DNA of 64,000 nt from UBA10649 sp963842725 (GCA_963842725.1 CAWJHN010000003.1:457014-521013); one strand, 5' to 3'. Positions 7,760-16,971 are shown, counted from the first letter of the stretch. Program-made: numbers and translations. The notes: generated by a model not told the origin, from the sequence alone.

Positions 7760-8782
7760 ATGCCCATTGCATCCCCCGAGGTCTATGCCGAGATGCTCGA
7801 TCGAGCCAAGGCCGGCCAGTTCGCCTATCCGGCGATCAACACCACCTCGTCCCAGTCCATCGTCGCGGCGATTCGCGGCTTCGCCGAGGCCGAGAGTGAC
7901 GGCATCGTGCAGTTCTCCTGGGGCGGCGCCGAGTTCGCCTCCGGCCAGACCGTGAAGAGCATGGTCGCCGGCGCCGAGGCCCTCGCCGAGTTCGCCCACT
8001 CGATCGCGCGGTCGTACAACGTCAACATCGCGCTGCATACCGACCACTGCCCCAAGGACAAGCTGCCCGGCTACATGGAGCCGCTGATCACGGTGTCGCA
8101 GGAGCGCGTCGCCAAGGGGCTGCCGCCGCTGTTCCAGTCGCACATGTGGGACGGCTCCGCGGTGCCGCTGAAGGAGAACCTCGAGATCGCGCAGCGTCTC
8201 CTCGACGAGTGCCACAAGGCGCACATCATCCTCGAGATCGAGATCGGCGTGGTCGGCGGCGAGGAGGACGGCATCGAGGCGACGCATGACGCCAAGCTCT
8301 TCTCCACCGTCGAGGACGGACTCGCCACCGCGCAGGCCCTCGGCCTCGGCGAGCGGGGCCGGTACATGGTCGCGGCGACGTTCGGCAACGTGCACGGCGT
8401 CTACAAGCCGGGCAACGTGGTCCTGACCCCGTCGATCCTCAATGACATCCAGGCCGCGGTCGGCGCCGAGTACGACAAGGCCAAGCCGTTCGACCTGGTG
8501 TTCCACGGCGGCTCCGGCTCGCTGTTGAGCGAGATCCGCGAGGCCTTGGACTACGGGGTCGTCAAGATGAATATCGACACCGACACCCAGTACGCGTTCA
8601 CCCGCCCGATCGCCGATCACATGTTCAAGAACTACGACGGCGTGCTCAAGATCGACGGAGAGGTCGGCAACAAGAAGCAGTACGACCCCCGGTCGTACGG
8701 CAAGGCGGCCGAGGCCGGCATGTCCGCGCGCGTCGTCCGTGCGTGCGAGGACCTGCGGTCCGCCGGCACCCGCATGTCCTGA
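7760..8782 (+). CDS. fba: fructose-bisphosphate aldolase, class II
   Basis: Zinc-dependent aldolase interconverting fructose 1,6-bisphosphate with dihydroxyacetone phosphate and glyceraldehyde 3-phosphate. The 340-residue length matches the class IIA actinobacterial enzymes. Visible features are HTDHC (zinc ligand and catalytic Asp), EIEIGVVGGEEDG, the phosphate-binding FHGGSGS and KMNIDTDTQYAFT. AGGAG lies 7 nt before the ATG. The gene is followed by a strong terminator and then a DUF3151 gene, an order also found in mycobacteria. Confidence 0.96.
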   Translation: MPIASPEVYAEMLDRAKAGQFAYPAINTTSSQSIVAAIRGFAEAESDGIVQFSWGGAEFASGQTVKSMVAGAEALAEFAHSIARSYNVNIALHTDHCPKDKLPGYMEPLITVSQERVAKGLPPLFQSHMWDGSAVPLKENLEIAQRLLDECHKAHIILEIEIGVVGGEEDGIEATHDAKLFSTVEDGLATAQALGLGERGRYMVAATFGNVHGVYKPGNVVLTPSILNDIQAAVGAEYDKAKPFDLVFHGGSGSLLSEIREALDYGVVKMNIDTDTQYAFTRPIADHMFKNYDGVLKIDGEVGNKKQYDPRSYGKAAEAGMSARVVRACEDLRSAGTRMS

Positions 8783-8809
8783 CCGCCACCGCGCACCACG
8801 GCAGCTGCA

Positions 8810-8850
8810 GACGGGATCCGGGCCGAACGGCCCGGATCCCGTCGTTTTCG
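8810..8850 (+). terminator. Rho-independent terminator after fba
   Basis: A perfect 15-bp hairpin: GACGGGATCCGGGCC (8810-8824), loop GAAC, GGCCCGGATCCCGTC (8829-8843), followed by GTTTTCGTC. Placed 28 nt after the fba stop. Confidence 0.85.
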
Positions 8851-8908
8851 TCCCTCGCCCCGGCGGCGCCGACCGGCGCCGCGGACCGGTCGATGGCAGG
8901 CTGTCGGC

Positions 8909-9313
8909 ATGACCCTTGGACAGAACCTCTTCGGCGGCCCGCCGGCCACCCTCTTGCCCGACGACCCCGCAGCCACGGAGCTCGCATCCGGCGCTACCCC
9001 GCTGGACGTCGTCCGGAGCCACCCCACCAGCTCCCTGGCCTGGGCCGAGCTGAGCGACGAGGCGTGGGCTCAGGACCGTGTCGTGGAGTCCTATGCCTTC
9101 GCTCGCGTGGGCTATCACCGAGGGCTGGACGCGCTGCGGCGCAGCGGCTGGAAGGGCCACGGTCCGGTGCCCTGGAGCCATGAGCCCAACCAGGGATTCC
9201 TGCGCTGCCTGCGCTCGCTGGCCCGTGCGGCGGGCGCAATAGGCGAGTTGGACGAGGTCGACCGGCTCGGCGTGTTCATCGACGACTGCGATCCCTCCGT
9301 TCCGCGGGACTAG
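8909..9313 (+). CDS. DUF3151 family protein
   Basis: A 134-residue actinobacterial protein of unknown function. Recognisable by PLDVVRSHPTSSLAWAELS, VESYAFARVGYHRGLDALRR and the central GHGPVPWSHEPNQGFLR. The helical repeat-like pattern resembles a TPR/alpha-solenoid fragment. Homologues sit beside fba in mycobacteria, as here. The ATG follows the fba terminator by about 60 nt, so the gene has its own promoter. Its stop is 3 nt before the next gene. Confidence 0.85.
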   Translation: MTLGQNLFGGPPATLLPDDPAATELASGATPLDVVRSHPTSSLAWAELSDEAWAQDRVVESYAFARVGYHRGLDALRRSGWKGHGPVPWSHEPNQGFLRCLRSLARAAGAIGELDEVDRLGVFIDDCDPSVPRD

Positions 9314-9316
9314 TCG

Positions 9317-10288
9317 GTGCCGAGCGCGGTCGTGGTGGGTGGCGGCATCAGCGGCGTCGCCTGCGCTGTGCAACTGTCGCAGGCCGGCATCGACGTGCGG
9401 CTCCGCGAGCGTGCGCACGCGCTGGGCGGCCGACTCGCGACCCGCACGCTGCGCGACACCGGAACGGCCTTCGATGGCCGGGTCGTCGACATCGGCGCCT
9501 CCTACTTCACGGTGACCGACACGGAGTTCGGCGCAGTCGTCGAGGCGCTCGAGGACATGGACGTCGCGAGGCGGTGGACCAGTGCCTTCCACGTGTCCGG
9601 ACCCTCCGGCATGCAGGGCGTCACCGTCGGTCCCGTGCGCTATGCCGCGCCCGCGGGACTGCGCTCCGTCGTCCAGGCGCTGGCCGCCCGGGCGCCCGTC
9701 ACGGTGGAGACGGCGAGCCCGGTCCGGCTGGTCAGCACCGCGGGTCGTCACGTCACGGTCGACGACGAGGCTGTGGACGCGGCCGCGCTCTGCCTGCCGC
9801 ATCCGCAGGCGACCCGCATCGCAACGGACCTTCCGGACAGCCCCATCCCGTGGGAGCCGGTGCTGGCGGTCACGTGCGTCTTCGCCGAGCGGTCCTGGAA
9901 GCAGATCGACGGCGTCTTCGTCAACGACGACCCCGTCCTGACCTGGATCGCGGACGACGGCAGTCGCCGCGGCGACGAGGCACCGGTGCTGGTCGCACAT
10001 GTCCACCCCGTCCTCTCGGCGCGGCACCTGGACGACCCCGAGACGGTGATCCCGCTCGCGGTCGCCGCGATCCAGCGGGTCCTGGACGTTGCCGACTACC
10101 CGGACTGGGTCGACGTCCACCGCTGGTCGTTCGCCAAGCCCCTCGCGGGGCGAGAGGAGTCGTACTGGCTGCATGGCACCGCGAACCTGGGGGCGGCCGG
10201 CGATGCCTGGGCCGGTGGTCCGAGGGTCGAGGCGGCGTGGCTGTCGGGCCACCGCCTCGGACAGGCACTCGCCGCGCGAATCGGGTGA
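9317..10288 (+). CDS. FAD/NAD(P)-dependent amine-oxidase-like protein (renalase-type)
   Basis: A 323-residue flavoprotein. The N-terminal dinucleotide-binding motif is VVVGGGISGVACAVQL, followed by the acidic end of strand 2 (RLRERAHALGGRLATR), typical of the amine oxidase/renalase group. Further conserved parts are VDIGASYFTV and, near the end, LHGTANLGAAGDAWAGGPRV, the GD motif that contacts FAD. The start is GTG 9317 immediately after the DUF3151 stop. The substrate is unknown; bacterial renalase-like proteins oxidise dihydropyridine isomers of NAD(P)H. Confidence 0.8.
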   Translation: MPSAVVVGGGISGVACAVQLSQAGIDVRLRERAHALGGRLATRTLRDTGTAFDGRVVDIGASYFTVTDTEFGAVVEALEDMDVARRWTSAFHVSGPSGMQGVTVGPVRYAAPAGLRSVVQALAARAPVTVETASPVRLVSTAGRHVTVDDEAVDAAALCLPHPQATRIATDLPDSPIPWEPVLAVTCVFAERSWKQIDGVFVNDDPVLTWIADDGSRRGDEAPVLVAHVHPVLSARHLDDPETVIPLAVAAIQRVLDVADYPDWVDVHRWSFAKPLAGREESYWLHGTANLGAAGDAWAGGPRVEAAWLSGHRLGQALAARIG

Positions 10289-10313
10289 CGGCCGAGGCGA
10301 TAGCCTTTGCCCC

Positions 10314-11600
10314 ATGCCAGCAATCGTCCTTGTGGGCGCCCAGTGGGGCGACGAAGGCAAGGGAAAAGCAACGGACCTCCTCGGTGGTCGCGTCGACTAC
10401 GTCGTTCGCTACCAGGGCGGCAACAACGCCGGACACACGGTGGTCATCGGCGACCAGAAGTTCGCCCTGCACCTGCTCCCGAGCGGCATCCTGACCCCGA
10501 CCGTCGTCCCCGTGATCGGCAACGGCGTGGTCATCGACCCCGCGGTCCTGCTCCAGGAGATGGCGGCCCTGAACGAGCGCGGCGTCGACACGTCGAAGCT
10601 CGTCATCAGCGCCAACGCGCACCTGATCACCCCGTACCACGTGACGCTCGACAAGGTCTCCGAGCGCTTCCTCGGAAAGGCCAAGATCGGCACCACGGGA
10701 CGCGGCATCGGCCCCACCTACAGCGACAAGATCGCCCGTATCGGGATCCGGGTCCAGGACCTCTTCGATCCGTCGATCCTGCGCCAGAAGGTGGAGGGCG
10801 CACTCGAGGGCAAGAACCAGGTCCTCGTCAAGGTGTTCAACCGGCGTGCCCTCGACGTCGATGCGATCTCCGAGCAGCTCCTCGAGTACGCCGACATCCT
10901 TCGCCCCTATGTTGCCGACACGGCCCTGCTGCTCAACAACGCCCTCGACGACGACAAGGTGGTGCTGCTCGAGGGCGGCCAGGGCACCCTCCTCGACGTC
11001 GACCACGGCACGTACCCGTTCGTGACCTCGAGCAACCCGACGGCCGGCGGCGCGTCGACCGGCAGCGGCATCGGCCCGACCCGGATCACCCGGGTCGTCG
11101 GGATCCTCAAGGCCTACACGACTCGGGTCGGCTCGGGACCCTTCCCGACCGAGCTCTTCGACGACGACGGCGAGAAGCTGCGGACCATCGGCGGCGAGCG
11201 CGGCGTGACGACCGGGCGCCCGCGTCGGTGCGGATGGTTCGATGCGCCGATCGCGCGGTTCGCCAGCCGTGTCAACGGGCTGACCGACATCTTCCTGACC
11301 AAGCTCGACGTCCTCACCGGCTGGGAGCAGATCCCGGTCTGCGTCGCGTACGACGTCGATGGCGTCCGCAGCGACGAGATCCCCATGACGCAGACCGACT
11401 TCCATCACGCCAAGCCCGTCTACGAGTACCTGCCGGGGTGGTCCGAGGACATCTCCGGGGCCAAGGAGCTCGCTGACCTGCCGCCCAACGCCCAGTCCTA
11501 CGTGCGCTACCTCGAGGAGGTGTCCGGCACGCGCATCAGTGCGATCGGCGTCGGACAGGACCGGGACGCGACGATCTCGATCCACGATCTGATCGCGTGA
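10314..11600 (+). CDS. purA: adenylosuccinate synthetase
   Basis: GTP-dependent conversion of IMP and aspartate to adenylosuccinate, the first AMP-specific step. 428 residues, full length. The N-terminal P-loop is WGDEGKGKATD, with the IMP-binding GGNNAGHTV, GTTGRGIGPTYSDK, and the C-terminal GTP-binding LTKLDVLTG. ATG 10314 is preceded by TAGCCT (10301-10306) at 7 nt, with no ribosome-binding site. The stop overlaps the GTG of the double GNAT gene, so the pair is coupled. Confidence 0.97.
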   Translation: MPAIVLVGAQWGDEGKGKATDLLGGRVDYVVRYQGGNNAGHTVVIGDQKFALHLLPSGILTPTVVPVIGNGVVIDPAVLLQEMAALNERGVDTSKLVISANAHLITPYHVTLDKVSERFLGKAKIGTTGRGIGPTYSDKIARIGIRVQDLFDPSILRQKVEGALEGKNQVLVKVFNRRALDVDAISEQLLEYADILRPYVADTALLLNNALDDDKVVLLEGGQGTLLDVDHGTYPFVTSSNPTAGGASTGSGIGPTRITRVVGILKAYTTRVGSGPFPTELFDDDGEKLRTIGGERGVTTGRPRRCGWFDAPIARFASRVNGLTDIFLTKLDVLTGWEQIPVCVAYDVDGVRSDEIPMTQTDFHHAKPVYEYLPGWSEDISGAKELADLPPNAQSYVRYLEEVSGTRISAIGVGQDRDATISIHDLIA

Positions 11601-12673
11601 TCATCCGGCCAGCCACCCCGGCCGACACCGCGCCGATCCGAGCCGTCCTGGTCGACTGGTGGGGCGGCCGGGACCTGACCGGACTGCTGCAGCCGCTGTT
11701 CCTGGAGAACTTCGCGAGCACGAGCCTGGTCGCGCTCGACGATGCCGGGGCCATGTCCGGGTTCCTCGTCGGCTTCGCCTCGGCCGACGACCCCACATCG
11801 GCATACGTGCACTTCGTGGCCGTGGCGCCCGACCACCGAGGCAGCGGACTCGGTCGCGAGCTGCACGAGACCTTCGCCTCGGTGATGTCGGGCAAGGGGG
11901 TCTCGACGATCCGCTGCGTGACGTCGCCGGTCAACACGGGATCAATCGCCTTCCATCAGCGGATCGGCTTCGAGATCGAGCTCGTCGACGACGAGTACGT
12001 GCACCTGATCTGCCGCCGGCCCACGCGGGCCCGGCCGCTCGCGGTGGATCCGCGTCCGCACGACCCGGCCTGGCCGAGCGCCTTGTGGCCGATCCCGGCC
12101 GGAACCACCCTCGAGGGGCGGCACGTGAGCCTCAGCCTGGCCGGGGCCGACGACGCGGAGGGGCTCTTCGAGGCGCTCGACCACGACGCCGTGTGGTCGC
12201 ACGTGCGTGGTCGTCCATCGGACTCGTCCGAGCTGGCCGCATCGCTGGCCGGAGCGAACGACGTCGGCCGGTGGCCCTGGATCGTCCGCCGGGGCGGCCG
12301 CATCGTGGGCACCACGTCGTATCTCGAGGTCTCCCCCGTCGATGCGCGCCTCGAGATCGGTTTCACGCTCTATGCACCCGACGTCTGGGGCACCGTCGTC
12401 AACCCGGAGTGCAAGCTCCTGCTCATGTCGTGGGCGTTCGACGAGGCGGGCATGGGGCGCGTCCAGCTCAAGACCGACATCCGCAACACCCGGTCGCAGG
12501 CGGCCATCGCCCGGCTCGGCGCCCGATACGAGGGCGTACTGCGCCGCTACCAGCGCCGGCAGGACGACTCGGTTCGAGACACCGTCGTCTTCTCCGTGAT
12601 TGCGGAGGACTGGCCGGACGTGAAGGCGGCGCTGGGGCAGCGGATCGATCGCGACGGCGCCGAGCCGGCCTAG
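11597..12673 (+). CDS. tandem GNAT acetyltransferase (two GNAT domains)
   Basis: A 358-residue protein with two N-acetyltransferase domains. Domain 1 (residues 1 to about 140) has the acetyl-CoA motif VAVAPDHRGSGLGRELH and the C-terminal SPVNTGSIAFHQRIGFE. Domain 2 (about 165-350) resembles the RimJ/RimL branch: GTTSYLEVSPVDARLEIGFT, LLMSWAFDEAGMGRVQLKT, NTRSQAAIARLGARYEGVLR. The second domain matches the common actinobacterial stand-alone RimJ/RimL-like protein, so this looks like a fusion. Translationally coupled to purA. Substrates unknown. Confidence 0.85.
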   Translation: MIIRPATPADTAPIRAVLVDWWGGRDLTGLLQPLFLENFASTSLVALDDAGAMSGFLVGFASADDPTSAYVHFVAVAPDHRGSGLGRELHETFASVMSGKGVSTIRCVTSPVNTGSIAFHQRIGFEIELVDDEYVHLICRRPTRARPLAVDPRPHDPAWPSALWPIPAGTTLEGRHVSLSLAGADDAEGLFEALDHDAVWSHVRGRPSDSSELAASLAGANDVGRWPWIVRRGGRIVGTTSYLEVSPVDARLEIGFTLYAPDVWGTVVNPECKLLLMSWAFDEAGMGRVQLKTDIRNTRSQAAIARLGARYEGVLRRYQRRQDDSVRDTVVFSVIAEDWPDVKAALGQRIDRDGAEPA

Positions 12674-12701
12674 CCTCCCCGTCCTGCCCTCCGGGCAGCC
12701 C

Positions 12702-12720
12702 CGAATGTGATGAACATTCG
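12702..12720. promoter_or_regulatory. palindromic operator candidate upstream of the aminotransferase gene
   Basis: CGAATGT-GATGA-ACATTCG: perfect 7-bp arms with a 5-bp spacer, centred 79 nt before the aminotransferase ATG. Symmetric AT-containing palindromes are rare in this GC-rich DNA, so a repressor dimer site is plausible. The regulator is not identified. Confidence 0.35.
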
Positions 12721-12789
12721 ACCCCCCTTACCCTGCCGAGAGGGAGCGCGTAGCGTGCTCGTGTCGACCTGATCCCGAGGAGCCAGACC

Positions 12790-14136
12790 ATGACGTTCAG
12801 CGCAGATCCACAAGAAGGCCAGCGCATTCACGATCTCGATCGCGCACACGTGTTCCACTCGTGGAGCGCGCAGGGCGCGCTCAACCCGATGGACATCGCG
12901 GCCGCGGAGGGCTGCTACGTCTGGGACTACGACGGCAATCGCTACCTCGACCTGTCCTCGCAGCTCGTGAACGTCAACATCGGCCACCAGCACCCCAAGG
13001 TCGTCAAGGCGATCCAGGACCAGGCGGCCAGGCTCGCAACCGTCGCACCGCAGCACGCCAACGATGTGCGCGGCGAGGCCGCCCACCGCATCGCCGGGCT
13101 CGCGCCCGACGGCATGAACAAGGTCTTCTTCACGAACGGCGGGGCCGACGCGAACGAGAATGCGGTTCGCATGGCCCGGCTCCACACGGGCAAGCCCAAG
13201 GTGCTGTCGTTCTACCGGTCGTACCACGGCAACACCGCCGTCGCGATCCAGGCGACAGGCGATCCGCGGCGGTGGCCGAACGAGTACGCCGCGCACCAGG
13301 TGCACTTCTTCGGGCCGTACCTCTACCGTTCGAGCTTCTGGGCCACGACCCCGGAGGAGGAGTCGGCACGTGCGCTCGAGCACCTCGCGCAGGTGATCGA
13401 GTTCGAGGGCGCGAGCACGATCGGCGCGATCCTGCTCGAGACGGTCGTCGGCACGGCCGGCGTGCTGATCCCGCCGCCGGGCTACCTCGAGGGCGTGCGC
13501 GACCTCTGCGACCGGCACGGCATCGTCCTCATCGCGGACGAGGTGATGGCCGGGTTCGGCCGGACCGGCCGGTGGTTCGCCTTCGAGCACTTCAACGTGA
13601 CCCCCGACCTCATCACGTTCGCGAAGGGGTCCAACTCGGGCTACGTGCCGGTGGGCGGCGTCATCATCTCCGACGAGATCGCGGCCACCTTCGATGACCG
13701 GGTGTTCCCCGGCGGCCTCACCTACTCCGGGCATCCCCTGGCGGCCGCCTCGATCGTGGCGTCCATCGATGCCATGAAGGAGGAGGGCATCGTCGAGAAT
13801 GCGGCGCGCATCGGCGAGGACGTCCTCGGCCCCGGACTCCGCGAGCTCGCGGAGCGCCATCCGGTCATCGGCGAGGTCCGGGGGCTCGGCGTCTTCTGGG
13901 CCCTCGACCTGGTCACCAACCGGGAGACCCGTGAGCCGCTGGCCCCATACGGCGGGACGTCTCCGGCGATGGCGGAGCTGGGCGCGGCGATCAAGAAGGG
14001 CGGCGCCCTGCCGTTCGCCAACTTCAATCGACTGCACGTGGTGCCGCCCTGCACGATCACCGACGAGGAGGCCAAGGAGGGCCTGGCCATTCTCGACGAG
14101 GCGTTCTCGGTGGTGGACAAGCACTACGTGGGCTGA
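12790..14136 (+). CDS. class III aminotransferase (omega-amino-acid/taurine type)
   Basis: A 448-residue fold-type I PLP enzyme of the class III (ornithine/GABA) family. The PLP lysine is Lys279 in LITFAKGSNSGY; the preceding ILIADEVMAGFGRTGRWFAF supplies the cofactor-ring Asp. The N-terminal GCYVWDYDGNRYLDLSSQL and FFTNGGADANENAVR are standard. Sequence style resembles taurine-pyruvate and beta-alanine/omega-amino-acid transaminases. It stands alone, with a palindromic operator candidate upstream, and purD 25 nt downstream has its own -10 element. Amino donor not determinable. Confidence 0.85.
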   Translation: MTFSADPQEGQRIHDLDRAHVFHSWSAQGALNPMDIAAAEGCYVWDYDGNRYLDLSSQLVNVNIGHQHPKVVKAIQDQAARLATVAPQHANDVRGEAAHRIAGLAPDGMNKVFFTNGGADANENAVRMARLHTGKPKVLSFYRSYHGNTAVAIQATGDPRRWPNEYAAHQVHFFGPYLYRSSFWATTPEEESARALEHLAQVIEFEGASTIGAILLETVVGTAGVLIPPPGYLEGVRDLCDRHGIVLIADEVMAGFGRTGRWFAFEHFNVTPDLITFAKGSNSGYVPVGGVIISDEIAATFDDRVFPGGLTYSGHPLAAASIVASIDAMKEEGIVENAARIGEDVLGPGLRELAERHPVIGEVRGLGVFWALDLVTNRETREPLAPYGGTSPAMAELGAAIKKGGALPFANFNRLHVVPPCTITDEEAKEGLAILDEAFSVVDKHYVG

Positions 14137-14161
14137 CATCGCCCGTCAGTAGGCTGGCGGC

Positions 14162-15436
14162 GTGAGAGTCCTCGTCATCGGCTCCGGAGCCCGGGAGCAC
14201 GCCCTCGTCACTGCCCTGCTTGCCGACGACACGGTCGAAGCAGTCGTTGCCGCACCCGGCAACGCGGGCATGGCGCAGTCGGTGGAGACCCTGCCGGTCG
14301 ACGTCATGGATCCGGTCGCGATCGCGGATCTCGCCGTCTCGGTGTCGGCCGACCTCGTGGTCGTCGGCCCGGAAGGGCCGCTCGTCGCCGGGGCCGCCGA
14401 CGCGGTGCGCGCCCGGGGCATCGCCTGCTTCGGTCCGTCGGGCGAGGCCGCCCTGCTGGAGGGCAGCAAGGCGTTCGCCAAGCAGGTCATGGCGGAGGCG
14501 GGCGTGCCCACCGCCCTGTCGCACGTGTGCACGACCACCGACGAGGTGAGCACCGCCCTCGACCAGTTCGGCCCTCCGTACGTGGTGAAGGACGACGGTC
14601 TCGCCGCCGGCAAGGGCGTGGTCGTGACGTCCGATCGGGCGGAGGCGCTGTCGCACGCCGCCGGGTGCCTGTCGCGAGGCGCGGACGCCCAGGTCGTCGT
14701 AGAGGAGTTCCTCGACGGTCCGGAGGTGTCCCTATTCGGTGTCACCGACGGTATGACGGTCGTCCCCCTGCAGCCCGCGCAGGACTTCAAGCGGGCCCAG
14801 GACGGCGACCTCGGTCCCAACACGGGAGGCATGGGCGCCTACGCTCCGCTGCCCTGGGCCCCGCCGGACCTGGTGGCCAAGGTGACGGAGCGGATCCTGC
14901 AGCCCGTCGTCGATGCGATGCGGCATCGGGGCACTCCGTTCTCCGGCCTGCTGTACGCCGGTCTCGCGATGACGTCCCGCGGGGTCCGCGTCATCGAGTT
15001 CAATGCCCGGTTCGGCGATCCCGAGACCCAGGTGGTCCTTGCCAACCTGCGCACGCCGATCGGGCGCCTGCTCCTGGCGGCCGCGAACGGCAAGCTGGCC
15101 GAGCTGCCGCCGCTCTCGTGGCGGCCGGGATTCGCGGTGACCGTGGTCGTGGCCGCGCAGGGCTACCCCGCGGCCCCCCGAACCGGCGACGTCATCACCG
15201 GGCTCGACGCCGCCGCCGGGGTGGCCGGAGTCGATGTCTTCCATGCGGGCACGTCGGTCTCCGACGATGGCGTCGTATCGTCGGCGGGCGGACGGGTGCT
15301 GTCGGTGACGGCGCACGGCGACTCGCTGGCCGCGGCGCGCGAGCGGGCATACGCGGCCGTCGATCTCATCCACCTGATGGGCTCGCACCACCGGCGGGAC
15401 ATCGCGAAGGCCGCGGCCGACCAGGTGGAAGGATGA
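14162..15436 (+). CDS. purD: phosphoribosylamine-glycine ligase (GAR synthetase)
   Basis: Second step of de novo purine synthesis: ATP-dependent ligation of glycine to phosphoribosylamine. 424 residues with ATP-grasp fold. Motifs: MRVLVIGSGAREHAL, VVGPEGPLVAG, YVVKDDGLAAGKGVVV, PNTGGMGAYAP and the metal-binding IEFNARFGDPETQ. GTG 14162 lies 6 nt after TAGGCT (14150-14155). purB starts 4 nt after the stop, beginning a purD-purB-purC unit. Confidence 0.97.
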   Translation: MRVLVIGSGAREHALVTALLADDTVEAVVAAPGNAGMAQSVETLPVDVMDPVAIADLAVSVSADLVVVGPEGPLVAGAADAVRARGIACFGPSGEAALLEGSKAFAKQVMAEAGVPTALSHVCTTTDEVSTALDQFGPPYVVKDDGLAAGKGVVVTSDRAEALSHAAGCLSRGADAQVVVEEFLDGPEVSLFGVTDGMTVVPLQPAQDFKRAQDGDLGPNTGGMGAYAPLPWAPPDLVAKVTERILQPVVDAMRHRGTPFSGLLYAGLAMTSRGVRVIEFNARFGDPETQVVLANLRTPIGRLLLAAANGKLAELPPLSWRPGFAVTVVVAAQGYPAAPRTGDVITGLDAAAGVAGVDVFHAGTSVSDDGVVSSAGGRVLSVTAHGDSLAAARERAYAAVDLIHLMGSHHRRDIAKAAADQVEG

Positions 15437-15440
15437 CCCG

Positions 15441-16868
15441 GTGACGGCACAGATCCCCAACGTGCTGGCGGGGCGCTATGCGTCGCTGGCGATGACGAGC
15501 GTGTGGTCCCCCGAGGCCAAGATCGTGATGGAGCGCCGCCTGTGGCTCGCCGTCGCGGCCGCGCAGGTCGAACTCGGCCTCGACATCCCGTCAACTGCCC
15601 TCAACGACTACCGGCGCGTCATCGACGAGGTCGATCTCGAGTCGATAGCCGAGCGGGAGCGGGTCACCAAGCACGACGTCAAGGCACGCATCGAGGAGTT
15701 CAACGCGCTGGCGGGGCACGAGTTCGTGCACCTGGGCATGACGTCGCGGGACCTGACCGAGAACGTCGAGCAGTTGCAGGTGCGCGACGCCATGCTCATC
15801 GTGCGAGACAAGTGCGTCGCCGCACTGGACCGGCTGGCCGCCCTCGGGCTCGCCTACTCGGACACGGCGCTCACCGGCCGCTCGCACAACGTGCCGGCCC
15901 AGACCACCACCCTGGGCAAGCGGTTCGCATCGGCCGCGGACGAGCTGCTCCTCGCGTTCGACCGGCTCGAGCAGCTGATCGCGAGGTACCCGCTGCGGGG
16001 CATCAAGGGCCCGGTCGGCACGGCCCAGGACATGCTCGACCTGATGGGAGGCGACGAGGACCGCCTGGCCCGGCTCGAGTCGGCGGTCGCCGGTCACCTC
16101 GGCTTCGCCACCGTGCTCGACAGCGTGGGCCAGGTGTACCCCAGGTCCCTGGACTTCGACGTGGTGTCTGCGCTCGCCCAGGTGTCGGCCGCGCCGTCCA
16201 GCCTGGCCACCACGATCCGGCTCATGGCGGGGCTCGACCTGGTCACCGAGGGCTTCCGTCCCGGACAGGTCGGCTCGTCTGCCATGCCGCACAAGATGAA
16301 CTCCCGGTCGTGCGAGCGGGTGAACGGCTTCGCGGTGCTCCTTCGGGGGTACGTGACGATGGTTGCCGACCTGTCCGGCTCCCAGTGGAACGAGGGCGAC
16401 GTCTTCTGCTCCGTGGTGCGCCGCGTGGCCCTCCCGGATGCGTTCTTCGCGATCGACGGCCTGTTCGAGACGTTCCTCACCGTGCTCGACGACTTCGGCG
16501 CCTTCCCGGCCGTCATCGACCGGGAGCTCGAGCGCTACCTGCCGTTCCTGTCCACGACCAAGGTGCTGATGGCCAGCGTGCGCAAGGGTGTCGGGCGTGA
16601 GACCGCCCACGAGGCGATCAAGGAGCACGCGGTCGCCGTCGCGCTCGCGATGCGGGAGAGCGGGCAGGTCGAGAACGACCTGCTGGCGCGCCTGGCGGCC
16701 GACGAGCGACTCGGGCTGTCGGCGGCCGAGCTCGAGGCTCTGATCGCTGAACCGCTCGCTTTCACCGGGGCGGCGGGCAGCCAGGTGCGGGCGATCGCCG
16801 ATCGGGTGGCCGTGGTCGTCGACCGGTATCCGGATGCCGCGGCGTACCGCCCGGGGGACATCCTGTGA
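15441..16868 (+). CDS. purB: adenylosuccinate lyase
   Basis: Acts twice in purine synthesis, cleaving SAICAR to AICAR and adenylosuccinate to AMP, releasing fumarate. 475 residues. The fumarase/aspartase signature GSSAMPHKMNSRSCE is intact, with catalytic TGRSHNVPAQTTTLGKR and the early HEFVHLGMTSRDLTEN. GTG start 4 nt after purD. The stop (CTGTGA) overlaps the GTG opening the first of three 56-bp repeats that separate purB from purC. Confidence 0.96.
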   Translation: MTAQIPNVLAGRYASLAMTSVWSPEAKIVMERRLWLAVAAAQVELGLDIPSTALNDYRRVIDEVDLESIAERERVTKHDVKARIEEFNALAGHEFVHLGMTSRDLTENVEQLQVRDAMLIVRDKCVAALDRLAALGLAYSDTALTGRSHNVPAQTTTLGKRFASAADELLLAFDRLEQLIARYPLRGIKGPVGTAQDMLDLMGGDEDRLARLESAVAGHLGFATVLDSVGQVYPRSLDFDVVSALAQVSAAPSSLATTIRLMAGLDLVTEGFRPGQVGSSAMPHKMNSRSCERVNGFAVLLRGYVTMVADLSGSQWNEGDVFCSVVRRVALPDAFFAIDGLFETFLTVLDDFGAFPAVIDRELERYLPFLSTTKVLMASVRKGVGRETAHEAIKEHAVAVALAMRESGQVENDLLARLAADERLGLSAAELEALIAEPLAFTGAAGSQVRAIADRVAVVVDRYPDAAAYRPGDIL

Positions 16869-16915
16869 CGGACCGAGGAATGAGCGAAGCGAGTCCCGGA
16901 GGTACGGCACCATGA
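16865..16915 (+). CDS. mini-ORF 1 in the purB-purC repeat (16 codons)
   Basis: GTG start overlaps the purB stop (GTGA). It would encode VTDRGMSEASPGGTAP, and its TGA overlaps the ATG of mini-ORF 2 (ATGA). Coding status is inferred from the gap-free start-stop overlaps only; the peptide has no recognisable function and may serve to carry ribosomes forward. Confidence 0.3.
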   Translation: MTDRGMSEASPGGTAP

Positions 16916-16971
16916 ACGGGGTGACGGACCGAGGAATGAGCGAAGCGAGTCCCGGAGGTACGGCACCATGA
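16912..16971 (+). CDS. mini-ORF 2 in the purB-purC repeat (19 codons)
   Basis: Encodes MNGVTDRGMSEASPGGTAP. It starts at the ATGA shared with mini-ORF 1, has GGAGG 9 nt upstream, and ends in an ATGA shared with mini-ORF 3. Same caveats as mini-ORF 1. Confidence 0.3.
   Translation: MNGVTDRGMSEASPGGTAP

Noticed and set aside
7676..10360. 894-codon antisense open frame opposite fba and the flavoprotein gene
   Set aside because: It covers three well-supported genes on the other strand; long antisense frames are expected from GC-rich third positions.
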